Shown here one piece after another: positions 24,181-32,988 of a stretch of DNA of 45,387 nt. The notes under the pieces are model-generated. The model saw nothing but the letters and a program-made list of their open reading frames with translations. It was not told the DNA's origin and did no database searches. The position numbers and the translations under genes are program-made. The DNA lies in contig UQNA01000017.1 of the NCBI GenBank assembly GCA_900542195.1, positions 1 to 45,387 on the forward strand. The letters are read 5' to 3'. Within the stretch, counting starts at the first letter, position 1, and every line of letters begins with the position of its first letter. This DNA comes from an uncultured Sutterella sp. (GTDB taxonomy: Bacteria > Pseudomonadota > Gammaproteobacteria > Burkholderiales > Burkholderiaceae_F).

Positions 24181-26808
24181 ATGTTTACAGCTTCAGAGAT
24201 TCGTTCAACTTTTTTGAAGTTCATGGAATCTAAAGGCCACACCATTGTTGCTTCTAGCCCAGTGGTTCCTGGCGATGATCCGACATTGCTCTTTACCAAT
24301 GCCGGCATGAATCAATTCAAGGATGTTTTCTTAGGTTTTGATAAGCGTCCCTATAAACGTGCGACTACTTCTCAGAAGTGTGTGCGTGCCGGCGGCAAGC
24401 ACAACGACTTGGAGAACGTAGGCTACACAGCCCGTCACCACACATTCTTCGAAATGTTGGGTAACTTCAGCTTCGGCGATTACTTCAAGCGCGACGCCAT
24501 CAAAAACGCTTGGGAGCTTTTGACCAAGCATTTTATGCTTCCGGAAGAAAAGCTCTGGGTCACGGTATATGCCGAGGATGATGAAGCCTATGACATTTGG
24601 AATAAAGAGGTCGGTGTTCCCGCAGAAAGAATCGTAAGAATCGGCGACAACAAAGGCGCCAGATATGCTTCCGACAATTTCTGGATGATGGGCGACACAG
24701 GTCCGTGCGGTCCATGCTCTGAAATTTTCTATGACCACGGCGAAGAAGTTGCCGGAGGCCCTCCGGGAAGTCCTGATGAAGACGGCGACAGATATATCGA
24801 AATCTGGAACTTGGTTTTCATGCAGTACAACCGCGACGACAAAGGCGAAATGCATCTCCTTCCAAAACCCAGCGTCGATACCGGAATGGGCTTGGAAAGA
24901 ATTTCAGCTGTTTTGCAGCACGTTCATTCCAACTATGAAATTGATCTGTTCCAGAACTTGATGAAGGCCGTTAAGGAAGCTGTTGAAGCCGCCGGGGCAG
25001 AAAACGTTGATCCGAATTCACCTTCTTTGAAAGTTATTGCCGACCATATCCGTGCATGTTCTTTCATTATTGCCGACGGAATTCTTCCGGGCAATGAAGG
25101 CAGAAGCTATGTTCTGCGCCGTATTGCACGCCGCGGTATGCGTCACGGCTTTAAGCTCGGCGCCCGCGCTCTTTTCTTCAATACGCTGGTGAAAGCCGTC
25201 GCTAAGGAAATGGGCCAGCAGTATCCGGAACTGAACAATCCGCGTATTCAGGAAGTTCTCCGTCAGGAAGAGGTTAGATTTTCTCAGACACTTGCTAAAG
25301 GTCTTGAAATTCTTAATGAAGCTTTGGCAAACGGAGAAAAAGTTCTCAGCGGCGACGTTGCATTCAAACTTCACGACACCTATGGTTTCCCGGTTGATTT
25401 AACAGCCGACGTCTGCCGTGAAAGAGGCGTTGCAGTTGATATCGAAGGCTTTGAAGCAGCAATGGCCAAACAAAGAGAACTTGCCCGCTCACAAGGCAAG
25501 TTTAAGATGGCTCAAGGTCTTGATTACGCCGGAGCTCCGACTAACTTCTTAGGCTACGAAACTTTGACAGCTCACGGCTGCAAGGTTGAAGCTATTTACA
25601 AGGACGGCGAAATCGTTGATGAAGCAGAATCCGGCGATGAAGTCGTTGTCGTATTCGACAAGACCCCGTTCTATGCTGAAAGCGGCGGTCAGGTCGGCGA
25701 TCAAGGCCAGTTCAAGAACAAGACCACTATCCTGAAAGTTGACGATACATTCAAGATTAAGGCAGACGTCTTCGGACATATGTGTTACGTTGCAGAAGGC
25801 AGCGTTAAGCTCGGCGATTTGTTTACAGGTACAGTAAACGAAGATATCCGTGCTGCTACCGCAAGAAATCACTCCGTTACTCACTTGATGCATAAAGCAC
25901 TGAGAGAAGTGCTTGGCTCTCATGTCCAGCAGCGCGGTTCTATGGTCAACGGCGAAAGAACAAGATTTGACTTCGTTCACAACGGTCCGATGACTGAAGA
26001 ACAGATTTTCCAAGTTGAAGATATCGTCAACAAAGAAATTCTGAGAAACACTCAGACAATGACTCGCGTCATGCCGATTGATGAAGCTAAGAAGACCGAA
26101 GCCGTTATGCTCTTCGGTGAAAAATACGGCGAAGTCGTTCGTGTTCTCAACATCGGTTCAAGCTGCGAATTCTGCGGCGGTACTCACGTTCAAAGAACAG
26201 GCGATATCGGCATGTTCAAGATCGTCAGCGAGTCCGCTGTGGCTGCAGGTGTCCGCAGAATAGAAGCCGTTACCGGCATGAACGCCCTGAGATTTACTCA
26301 GACTCAAGAGAAGTCTTTAGAAGAAGTTGCCGCTGAATTTAAGGCTCCGGTCGGGGAAGTTTTAGGTAAAGTTCATGATACCTTAGCTGATGTTAAGGCT
26401 CTTGAAAAAGAACTTGCCGCACTCAAGACCAAGCTTGCACAGAGCGCTTCTGCCAACGTCGCTTCCCAAGCGGAAGAAATGAACGGAACAAAGGTCTTAG
26501 TGGTTGAAATGAAGGGAATCGAAACCAAGGCTCTTCGTGATTCCGTCGACAAACTCAAAGACACATTGAAGTCCGGCGTTATCGTTCTTCTCAAGTCTGA
26601 CGAGGGGAAAGCCAGCGTAGCAGTCGGTGTTACTAAAGATCTCGTCGGCAAGATCAAAGCCGGTGAAGTTGTTGCTTTCACTGCTGCAGAACTCGGCGGT
26701 AAAGGCGGCGGACGTCCTGACTTTGCTCAAGGCGGCGGAAACGCACCGGAAAACATGGGCAAAGTAATTGCTGATGTGAAGAAATTCATTTCTGAAAAAT
26801 TAGCCTAA
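24181..26808 (+). CDS. alaS: Alanyl-tRNA synthetase
   Basis: An 875-residue class II synthetase, normal length. The N-terminal catalytic domain shows FTNAGMNQFKDVFLG and RRGMRHG; the editing domain carries HSVTHLMHKAL (HxxxH) with CEFCGGTHV as the zinc site; the C-terminal C-Ala domain contains GGKGGGRPDFAQGGG. It charges tRNA-Ala and clears mis-acylated Ser and Gly. No strong Shine-Dalgarno is visible (GAG eight to ten bases before ATG). A bidirectional terminator follows, shared with galE. Confidence 0.97.
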   Translation: MFTASEIRSTFLKFMESKGHTIVASSPVVPGDDPTLLFTNAGMNQFKDVFLGFDKRPYKRATTSQKCVRAGGKHNDLENVGYTARHHTFFEMLGNFSFGDYFKRDAIKNAWELLTKHFMLPEEKLWVTVYAEDDEAYDIWNKEVGVPAERIVRIGDNKGARYASDNFWMMGDTGPCGPCSEIFYDHGEEVAGGPPGSPDEDGDRYIEIWNLVFMQYNRDDKGEMHLLPKPSVDTGMGLERISAVLQHVHSNYEIDLFQNLMKAVKEAVEAAGAENVDPNSPSLKVIADHIRACSFIIADGILPGNEGRSYVLRRIARRGMRHGFKLGARALFFNTLVKAVAKEMGQQYPELNNPRIQEVLRQEEVRFSQTLAKGLEILNEALANGEKVLSGDVAFKLHDTYGFPVDLTADVCRERGVAVDIEGFEAAMAKQRELARSQGKFKMAQGLDYAGAPTNFLGYETLTAHGCKVEAIYKDGEIVDEAESGDEVVVVFDKTPFYAESGGQVGDQGQFKNKTTILKVDDTFKIKADVFGHMCYVAEGSVKLGDLFTGTVNEDIRAATARNHSVTHLMHKALREVLGSHVQQRGSMVNGERTRFDFVHNGPMTEEQIFQVEDIVNKEILRNTQTMTRVMPIDEAKKTEAVMLFGEKYGEVVRVLNIGSSCEFCGGTHVQRTGDIGMFKIVSESAVAAGVRRIEAVTGMNALRFTQTQEKSLEEVAAEFKAPVGEVLGKVHDTLADVKALEKELAALKTKLAQSASANVASQAEEMNGTKVLVVEMKGIETKALRDSVDKLKDTLKSGVIVLLKSDEGKASVAVGVTKDLVGKIKAGEVVAFTAAELGGKGGGRPDFAQGGGNAPENMGKVIADVKKFISEKLA

Positions 26809-26832
26809 TCCGAAAGGTTTCACACCTAAACG

Positions 26833-26857
26833 AAAACGCCGCGAACGCGGCGTTTTT
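26833..26857. terminator. Bidirectional terminator between alaS and galE
   Basis: AACGCCGCG (26835-26843) and CGCGGCGTT (26846-26854) form a 9-bp stem. An A-run precedes it and a T-run follows, so it can work in both directions for these convergent genes. Confidence 0.88.
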
Positions 26858-26876
26858 GTTGGATGGATGTGTTGGA

Positions 26877-27896
26877 TTAATCTTCGTATCCGTTAGGATT
26901 CATGCTCTGCCAACGCCAAGTGTCGGCACACATCTCTTCAATACCTCGCTGGGCTTGCCAGTTTAGGACTGTTTTTGCTTTTGCGGGGTTGGTCCAGTAG
27001 GCCGCTTTATCTCCTGCACGCCGCGGGCAAATTTGGTAAGGAACTTTCCTGCCGCTTGCTTTTTCAAAGGCGCGTACAAGCTCTAAAACGCTTGTAGAGC
27101 TGCCGGTTCCGAGATTAACGGTAAGCAGCTGAGGCTGATGATTAAGTGCCTTCAGCGCTTGTAAATGGCCCTCTACGAGGTCCATTACATGGATGTAGTC
27201 TCGGCAGCCGGTGCCGTCTGCAGTCGGATAGTCATTGCCGAATACATTTAAGTGATCGCGTTTGCCGACGGCAACTTGAGAAATAAACGGCATAAGATTG
27301 TTTGGAATGCCGTTAGGATCTTCGCCGATGAGTCCGCTTTCATGGGCGCCGACCGGATTGAAGTATCTCAGGATGGCAATTGACCAATCGGGTTCTGCTC
27401 TGAATGTTTTTCTAAGAACTTCTTCAATCATCCACTTGCTCAGGCCGTAATTGTTGATCGGGGCCAGAGGAGTGGATTCATCAAATTCATCGTAGCCGGG
27501 ATCGCCGTAGACGGTGGCCGATGAGGAGAATATAAATTCCTTGACGCCGTGCTTTTTCATAACACGCAGGAGCACGATAGTGCCTTCGACGTTGTAGGAG
27601 AAATAAAGAAGCGGATCGGACTCGGACTCTCCGACGGCTTTTTTACCGGCGAAGTTGATGACGGAGTCGATTTTGTAGTCTGTGAAAACTTTGTCTAAGT
27701 CGCTCTCAAAGCGGATGTCGCCCTCGATAAGTACAGGTCTCTTTCCGGTAATTTTTTCGATGCGATCCAGAACAGTCGGTTTGCTGTTGCTGAAGTTATC
27801 AAAAATAATCGGGTTGTAGCCGGCTTCAATCAGGCTGACAACCATGTGGGATCCGATGTATCCGGTCCCTCCGGTTACAAGGATATTTTTAGCCAT
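26877..27896 (-). CDS. galE: UDP-glucose 4-epimerase
   Basis: A 339-residue SDR enzyme that interconverts UDP-glucose and UDP-galactose, feeding LPS and glycan synthesis. The NAD-binding TGGTGYIGSH sits at the N-terminus, SSSATVYG supplies the Ser, and NYGLSKW the catalytic Tyr-x3-Lys. ATG 27896 (MAKNILVTGG) is preferred to an upstream in-frame start because it gives the usual 338-340 residues and has GGAT in front. It lies downstream of adk, separated by a terminator, so it may have its own promoter. Confidence 0.95.
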   Translation of the reverse strand: MAKNILVTGGTGYIGSHMVVSLIEAGYNPIIFDNFSNSKPTVLDRIEKITGKRPVLIEGDIRFESDLDKVFTDYKIDSVINFAGKKAVGESESDPLLYFSYNVEGTIVLLRVMKKHGVKEFIFSSSATVYGDPGYDEFDESTPLAPINNYGLSKWMIEEVLRKTFRAEPDWSIAILRYFNPVGAHESGLIGEDPNGIPNNLMPFISQVAVGKRDHLNVFGNDYPTADGTGCRDYIHVMDLVEGHLQALKALNHQPQLLTVNLGTGSSTSVLELVRAFEKASGRKVPYQICPRRAGDKAAYWTNPAKAKTVLNWQAQRGIEEMCADTWRWQSMNPNGYED

Positions 27897-27913
27897 TCTT
27901 ATATCCAAAAAAT

Positions 27914-27936
27914 AAGGCCTTGCAAAGAGCAAGGCC
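27914..27936 (-). terminator. Rho-independent terminator of adk
   Basis: GGCCTTGC (27916-27923) pairs with GCAAGGCC (27929-27936); on the minus strand it is followed by TTATTTTTT. It lies 15 bases after the adk stop and just ahead of the galE start. Confidence 0.85.
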
Positions 27937-27950
27937 GAAACTGATTTGAA

Positions 27951-28604
27951 TTACTTACTCAACGCGTCAATGATGCGGCGGTTAACTTCTTTCACATCGC
28001 CGATGCCGTCAACTTTAACGTATTTAGTGTTGGATTGACCCTCAGCAGCGAGCTTCTGATAGAAATCAACCAAAGCTTCCGTCTGGTTGTGATAAACCTG
28101 AAGACGCTTCTTAACGGTTTCTTCTTTATCGTCGTCTCTCTGAATCAAATCTTCGCCTGTCACATCGTCCTTACCTTCAACTTTAGGAGGATTGAACTTG
28201 ATGTGGTAGCTTCTGCCGGAAGGAAGATGAACGCGTCTGCCGCTCATTCTTTCCAAAATGGCTTCATCAGGAACAGCGATTTCCAAAACGTAGTCAATTG
28301 GAATGCCGGCTTCTTTCAGAGCTTCTGCCTGAGGAATTGTGCGTGGGAAACCGTCGAAGAGGAATCCGTTCTTGCAGTCAGGCTGCTGGAGACGTTCCTT
28401 AACCAGGCCGATGATGATGTCATCGCTTACGAGTTCGCCGGCATCCATAATTTTCTTAGCGGCTAAACCCAAAGGAGTACCTGCCTTGACAGCAGCACGC
28501 AGCATATCACCGGTAGAAATTTGAGGAATGTTATAGTGGGCAGTGATGAGAGCAGCTTGAGTGCCTTTGCCTGCACCTGGAGCTCCGAGAAGAATCAAAC
28601 GCAT
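27951..28604 (-). CDS. adk: Adenylate kinase
   Basis: A 217-residue kinase that balances AMP, ADP and ATP. The P-loop LLGAPGAGKGTQ is at the N-terminus, with ISTGDMLRAAV, GFLFDGFPRTIPQAEAL, and the LID GRRVHLPSGRSYHIKFNPP. Length fits the long-LID bacterial form; the LID lacks the four zinc cysteines, as in most Gram-negatives. GGAG precedes ATG. It lies 80 bases downstream of kdsB, the usual order in betaproteobacteria, with a terminator behind it. Confidence 0.97.
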   Translation of the reverse strand: MRLILLGAPGAGKGTQAALITAHYNIPQISTGDMLRAAVKAGTPLGLAAKKIMDAGELVSDDIIIGLVKERLQQPDCKNGFLFDGFPRTIPQAEALKEAGIPIDYVLEIAVPDEAILERMSGRRVHLPSGRSYHIKFNPPKVEGKDDVTGEDLIQRDDDKEETVKKRLQVYHNQTEALVDFYQKLAAEGQSNTKYVKVDGIGDVKEVNRRIIDALSK

Positions 28605-28684
28605 TTGACAACTCCACTTATTGAAATATAAAAGTTAAATTCTAAAAGAAATTAAGAATCGAAGAAATAATTTAGTGTCAGACA

Positions 28685-29443
28685 TTATTTCTTGCTGAAA
28701 TAAAGCCGGACTCTTTCCAAATCTTCAAAAGTATCTACTCCCGGGGGAATTTCACGGTTAAAGATTTCAACTCCGATCTTGTAGCCGTGCCAAAGAGCAC
28801 GCAGCTGTTCCAAGCTTTCGAAAGTCTCTAAAGGAGATTTTGTAAGGTGCGGATACTGTTTCAAGAAAGAAGCTCTATAGCTGTAAATTCCGACATGGCG
28901 CAGTCCTAGGTCTTCTGGAATCGATTCTTTGGATTTTGCAAACAAATCTCGATCCCACGGGATTGGGGCTCGGCTGAAAGTCAGAGCTTCATTTTTCTTG
29001 TTGAGCTCAACCTTGACAACATTCGGATTGAAGAATTCTTCTGCATCACGGATTCGAATGGCGGCCGTTCCCATTGCCAAGCCTTCATCCTTTTTTAGAA
29101 TTTCTGCAACTAAATTAATGATGTCAACCGGAATCAGAGGCTCGTCTCCCTGGACATTGACGATGATTTCGTTTTCATCGAGATTAAGTTTATTGACCAC
29201 TTCGCTTAATCTATCGGTACCGCAGGCACAGTCTTTTGAGGTCAATTGTGCTTCGATGCCGTGTTCTTCGCACGCCTTTTGAACCGTCAGGTCATCGCAG
29301 GCGACAATGACGCGCGAGGCGGCGGACTTCGCAGCCTGCTGAGCTACTCTGACAATCATTGGAATACCGTCGATTAAAGCCAGAGGCTTGTTCGGAAGCC
29401 TTGTGCTGGCCAGTCGGGCCGGAATAATAACGGTAAAACTCAT
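28685..29443 (-). CDS. kdsB: 3-deoxy-manno-octulosonate cytidylyltransferase (CMP-Kdo synthetase)
   Basis: A 252-residue nucleotidyltransferase that activates Kdo with CTP for the LPS inner core. Motifs: IPARLASTRLPNKPL at the N-terminus, CACGTDRLSEV, NVQGDEPLI (metal-binding Asp) and HVGIYSYRASFL. It starts by an ATGA overlap with the Trm112-family gene, so the two are coupled. Position between lpxK and adk is classical. Confidence 0.96.
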   Translation of the reverse strand: MSFTVIIPARLASTRLPNKPLALIDGIPMIVRVAQQAAKSAASRVIVACDDLTVQKACEEHGIEAQLTSKDCACGTDRLSEVVNKLNLDENEIIVNVQGDEPLIPVDIINLVAEILKKDEGLAMGTAAIRIRDAEEFFNPNVVKVELNKKNEALTFSRAPIPWDRDLFAKSKESIPEDLGLRHVGIYSYRASFLKQYPHLTKSPLETFESLEQLRALWHGYKIGVEIFNREIPPGVDTFEDLERVRLYFSKK

Positions 29444-29631
29444 TTCAATTTTTGCTCCAGCTCTTCATCGGAAAGATCTCTTGCTTCATCCGGCACTAAG
29501 TCGGGAATTTCATCGATAACCGAGAACGCTTTTTTATCGCGTTTGCAAAACAGTTCTTTCTTTTCTTTATCGTACAAAAGAGGGCCCTTACAGAAAGGAC
29601 AAACAAGTATTTGTGTTAATTTCGGATCCAT
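29440..29631 (-). CDS. Trm112 family protein (YcaR-like)
   Basis: A 63-residue protein with the Trm112 zinc-ribbon-like fold: ILVCPFCKGPL, ELFC and the typical IDEIPDLVPDEAR ending. In bacteria a gene of this family sits between lpxK and kdsB, as here. Eukaryotic Trm112 activates methyltransferases; the bacterial role is not settled. The start overlaps the lpxK stop by one base and its end overlaps the kdsB start, so all three are translationally coupled. Three Cys are seen in the usual positions (FCK and LFC); the ribbon may bind zinc. Confidence 0.92.
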   Translation of the reverse strand: MDPKLTQILVCPFCKGPLLYDKEKKELFCKRDKKAFSVIDEIPDLVPDEARDLSDEELEQKLK

Positions 29632-30671
29632 TATGCTTTTTTCTCAGGTTTCAAAGAAGAAAGTTTTTCTTCAATGAAATCTATTAAGAACTTATCTAAA
29701 ACTATTTCTAAAGGCACGACGTAGATTCTAGTGTCTCTTTTAATGTCTTCGTGCTTTCTGCACTTAACCGCGTCTTTCTCCGTAATGAAGATGAGATCAG
29801 CGTTGATGTCCTTAAAGGGATTTTTGTCGTAATCGTAATGATCCGGAAGCGGAATGCCTACCACTTCCAAACCGTGCGCTCTGAGCATGGAGAAGAATCT
29901 CTTCGGTACGGCGATGCCGGCAACGGCAGCTGCAGAGTATTGTTTCTTTCTTTGGATTTTGCTTAATGTATCCAAAGAAATGACTTCACCGGTTGCGTAT
30001 TGAATGGCATTGGTAAATCCACTGGTTGCTACATATCTCGGAGTTGTGGAAGAAATCACATCTTCGGTTGCGTTCAGGACCAAAGCATCAACATCATTTA
30101 GACGAGAAGGGGGTTCTCTTAAAGGGCCTGACGGGAGGACCCAGCCGTTGCCTAAGCCGCGTGCTCCGATAACTGCAATTTCAAAGTCGCGCTGGAGTTC
30201 ATAATGCTGCAGACCATCGTCACTAATAAGAATATCGACCTCAGGATAGGCTTTCAGAAGAGCCTCAGCAGCAGCAACTCTTTTTTTAGAAACAAAAGTC
30301 GGAACGTTCGTTGATTTTTTTATAAGAAGAGGTTCATCTCCGACAATGTCCGGGTCACTGGTTGTTAATACTTCTTTTGGAGAATCGGTTTTGCCTTTAT
30401 AGCCGCGGGAGATAACACCGGGTTTCCATCCTCTCTCCTGAAGTTCCTTGACTAATGCGATCGTGACCGGTGTTTTTCCTGTACCTCCGACATAAATATT
30501 TCCTACCACAACAACCGGAACTCTGATTTTCACAGGAACAGTCTTGTTTTTTCTGTATTTCGCCGCACCCATAAAAACGGCGGAAAACGGTAAAAGGAGC
30601 CAGGATATTAAGCCTCGGCGATCCCATTGTTTATGTAGGAAAGATTCAAGTTGAACTTTCATCGAAGTCAT
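29631..30671 (-). CDS. lpxK: Tetraacyldisaccharide 4'-kinase
   Basis: A 346-residue inner-membrane kinase that phosphorylates lipid A precursor at the 4' position. It has an N-terminal hydrophobic segment (LISWLLLPFSAVFMGA, about 21-36), the P-loop VGNIYVGGTGKTPVTIAL, the SRGYKGK motif and ISDDGLQHYELQRDFEIAV. Two ATGs (30671 and 30662) are possible; no Shine-Dalgarno decides. It heads the lpxK-Trm112-kdsB-adk unit. The large AT-rich region with DnaA boxes is directly upstream and divides it from xseA. Confidence 0.95.
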   Translation of the reverse strand: MTSMKVQLESFLHKQWDRRGLISWLLLPFSAVFMGAAKYRKNKTVPVKIRVPVVVVGNIYVGGTGKTPVTIALVKELQERGWKPGVISRGYKGKTDSPKEVLTTSDPDIVGDEPLLIKKSTNVPTFVSKKRVAAAEALLKAYPEVDILISDDGLQHYELQRDFEIAVIGARGLGNGWVLPSGPLREPPSRLNDVDALVLNATEDVISSTTPRYVATSGFTNAIQYATGEVISLDTLSKIQRKKQYSAAAVAGIAVPKRFFSMLRAHGLEVVGIPLPDHYDYDKNPFKDINADLIFITEKDAVKCRKHEDIKRDTRIYVVPLEIVLDKFLIDFIEEKLSSLKPEKKA

Positions 30672-31096
30672 TAAGAGTCAAAAAAATTAATTGTAAAAGA
30701 GAAAACCGTTTATTTTTTTCGTTCAACTTAATTTCCGAATTTTGTGAACAAAAAATGTTTGGGATGGGTAACGAAAACCAAGAGAAGTGAAATCAATGAG
30801 TAAGAGAAAAATAACCTCCTTTTTCAAAAATTATCACTGTTAATAACTTTGTGGATAACTTCTGGAAAGTGTGCATAACTATTTTGAATTTAAAAGGATT
30901 TTTTAGCTTTTCCACCTTTGTTAATTCAAAAATTATCTTTAAATTCAACAAGTTACATAAACTCATCGGCATTCTCAACGGTGGTGAATAAAATTGTGGA
31001 TAACTTTGTGGATTATGTGGATAAGGGTAAAAAATAACGGCTCAATATGTTCTTTGTTCACGAACAAAAAAATAATTGGCTTAATATTCATACATC
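30672..31096. other. AT-rich divergent intergenic region with a DnaA-box cluster (origin-like)
   Basis: No gene is present. Plus-strand TGTGGATAA (inverse of TTATCCACA) occurs perfectly at 30850-30858, 30995-31003 and 31016-31024. TGTGCATAA (TTATGCACA) is at 30870-30878, and TGTGGATTA, one mismatch, at 31007-31015. All point the same way; the last three are spaced 12 and 9 bases from start to start. Long A/T tracts lie at 30674-30760 and 30880-30960, where unwinding could occur. It lies between divergent lpxK and xseA. A 16-bp palindrome is at 31053-31068. It may be oriC, a DnaA titration site or DnaA-regulated promoters. dnaA, dnaN and mnmG, frequent origin neighbours, are not in the window. 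Confidence 0.65.
31053..31068. promoter_or_regulatory. Palindrome TTTGTTC-AC-GAACAAA upstream of xseA
   Basis: A perfect 7-bp inverted repeat with a two-base centre lies 40 bases before the xseA start, next to the DnaA boxes. An inverted copy of its TTTGTTCAC part lies at 30744-30752. It may be an operator for xseA or part of the origin-like region. Confidence 0.4.
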
Positions 31097-31108
31097 AAGG
31101 AGTGAAGA

Positions 31109-32941
31109 TTGAGTGAGATAGTAAATACAGTAAAAGATCCGAGAATTATGACCGTCTCGGAAGCGGTTCAGAAAATCGATTGGACGGTTAAGTCGATGAG
31201 GACTCTTCTTGTCGAAGGAGAAATCTCTTCTTTTAACAATAACCGTGCGAGCGGGCATTGGTATTTTGCTATCAAGGATGAAGAGGCAGTTTTAAACTGC
31301 ATGATGTTCGCCTCTAAAAATTACGCCGTAACTTTTAGTCCGGCTATCGGGGACAAGGTTAAAGTCGGAGGTAACCTGAGCCTCTATGGTAAAACCGGGA
31401 AACTGTCTCTGGAAGTGCGCCGAATGGTCAGAAGCGGCCAAGGAGAACTCTTTGAAAAATTTCTTGCATTAAAGAAGAAACTGACTGACGAGGGACTTTT
31501 CCAGCGTGAACTGAAACGGCCGGTGCCTCTGGCGCCGAGAACTGTTGGAGTCGTCACGGGGCTTCAAACAGCTGCTTTAAAAGATGTCCTTACTCGGCTC
31601 AAGAGATACTCACCATACGTTGACATCATTGTCTATCCGACCTTTGTACAAGGCGCGGCTGCAGCCGAGGGCATCGTCCGTTCTCTACAAATTGCGTCAG
31701 AAAGAAAAGAAGCTGATGTTTTGCTTCTTGTTCGCGGCGGAGGTTCTATAGAAGACTTATGGTGCTTTAACGAAGAGAAGGTCGCCAGAGCCATCCGTCA
31801 GTGCAGTATTCCGGTGATCACCGGTATCGGTCACGACAGCGACCAGACCATCGCAGACTTTGCCGCTGATATCTGGGCGCCGAATCCTACAGCGGCCGCT
31901 GTGGCTGCAGCTGCCCCAAAAGAAGAGCTGCTTCTGCGTGTGGAGAAGCTGTGCCGGACTCTTTACAAAGACATAGAGAACTTTTTGAGTCGTTCTGAAA
32001 ACCAAACGGCTTATGCCTCCCGACTTTTTGAGTCTCCCGATGTTTTTCTGAACTCTTACTCGGATCGCTTTAAAAAAGATCTCCTGGGCTTTAAAGGAAG
32101 CGCAAGTAATTTTTTATTCGCGTCGCAGACCAATTTGCAGAAAAAGCTTCATAGTATGGGGAAGATTTCTTTTTTGCCGGTCGCCTCTCAATATTCTTCC
32201 TGTTTGGTTCGCATCTCGAATTTAGTCAATCAAAGTTTGGCTTCAAGAGAACGTCAACTCAAAATTGAACTTCCGCCTTTGGATATTCTTCTGGCCGGCT
32301 ACAAAGACAAACTGGCTTTTTTAGCACAAGGACTCGCAAAGAATTTCCAAGACCAGAGGGAGCGTAAAAATCAAAAACTGTTTTACGAGATTTGCGGCTT
32401 TAAAAATAAGGTGCAGGTTCAGGACAGAACAAAAGAGCTCCATCATTTATTAGAAAAGCTTAAAGTCCAGAGAGATGGATTCTTTGTTCAACTAAAAACT
32501 CCGGCACTCTATCGATTAGAAACCCCGGAGGGAAGAATTGCCGAAGGAAAAAAAGAAACCAGACAATATATTTTTACCCTGTTTAAGGGGTTTTTCAGCG
32601 AGGTGGTTCTCCAGAGACAAAGGCTTCTCGGCAGTCTGCAGAGTCTGCGCAAGCAAAGGCCGGTTTTGAAGAATGATTCGATAAAAATCGCCGCCGAGTC
32701 GATGCGGGCTTACGGCCAAATGAAACTAACGGTAAGGCGGAATTGTTTAATGAATCTGGAGACAAAACTTTCAGGACTGGATCCTAACAAAATGCTACAA
32801 CTCGGATACGCTATTGTTAAGCGTAAAAATGAGGTTGTGAGAAGGGGTGAAGAGCTACAGGAAGGCCAAGAGATTCAGGTGATTTTCTATGATCGAACCA
32901 TTAATGCTCGAGTTGAGAGGATTACTAGCAAAAACACTTAA
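31109..32941 (+). CDS. xseA: Exodeoxyribonuclease VII large subunit, elongated
   Basis: XseA with XseB degrades single-stranded DNA in repair. The N-terminal OB fold (MTVSEAVQKIDWTV through VRRMVRSGQG), the catalytic core with YPTFVQGAAAAEGIV, RGGGSIEDL (209-217) and GHDSDQTIADF (241-251), and the long helical tail are seen. It has 610 residues against 456 in E. coli; the extra length lies in the helical coiled-coil C-terminal half. Start is TTG at 31109, chosen because AAGGAG lies six bases upstream and the protein then begins normally. xseB is not in the window. It is divergent from lpxK and followed after 47 bases by sodB. Confidence 0.93.
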   Translation: MSEIVNTVKDPRIMTVSEAVQKIDWTVKSMRTLLVEGEISSFNNNRASGHWYFAIKDEEAVLNCMMFASKNYAVTFSPAIGDKVKVGGNLSLYGKTGKLSLEVRRMVRSGQGELFEKFLALKKKLTDEGLFQRELKRPVPLAPRTVGVVTGLQTAALKDVLTRLKRYSPYVDIIVYPTFVQGAAAAEGIVRSLQIASERKEADVLLLVRGGGSIEDLWCFNEEKVARAIRQCSIPVITGIGHDSDQTIADFAADIWAPNPTAAAVAAAAPKEELLLRVEKLCRTLYKDIENFLSRSENQTAYASRLFESPDVFLNSYSDRFKKDLLGFKGSASNFLFASQTNLQKKLHSMGKISFLPVASQYSSCLVRISNLVNQSLASRERQLKIELPPLDILLAGYKDKLAFLAQGLAKNFQDQRERKNQKLFYEICGFKNKVQVQDRTKELHHLLEKLKVQRDGFFVQLKTPALYRLETPEGRIAEGKKETRQYIFTLFKGFFSEVVLQRQRLLGSLQSLRKQRPVLKNDSIKIAAESMRAYGQMKLTVRRNCLMNLETKLSGLDPNKMLQLGYAIVKRKNEVVRRGEELQEGQEIQVIFYDRTINARVERITSKNT

Positions 32942-32988
32942 AACTATGCATAATACCGCAAGAAATAATAAACACTAGGAGACCCCAA

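Noticed and set aside
25549..26013. 154-codon minus-strand ORF within alaS
   Set aside because: Antisense shadow of a conserved gene.
30908..30916. TTTTCCACC as a sixth DnaA box on the opposite strand
   Set aside because: Two mismatches to TTATCCACA; not better than chance in AT-rich DNA.
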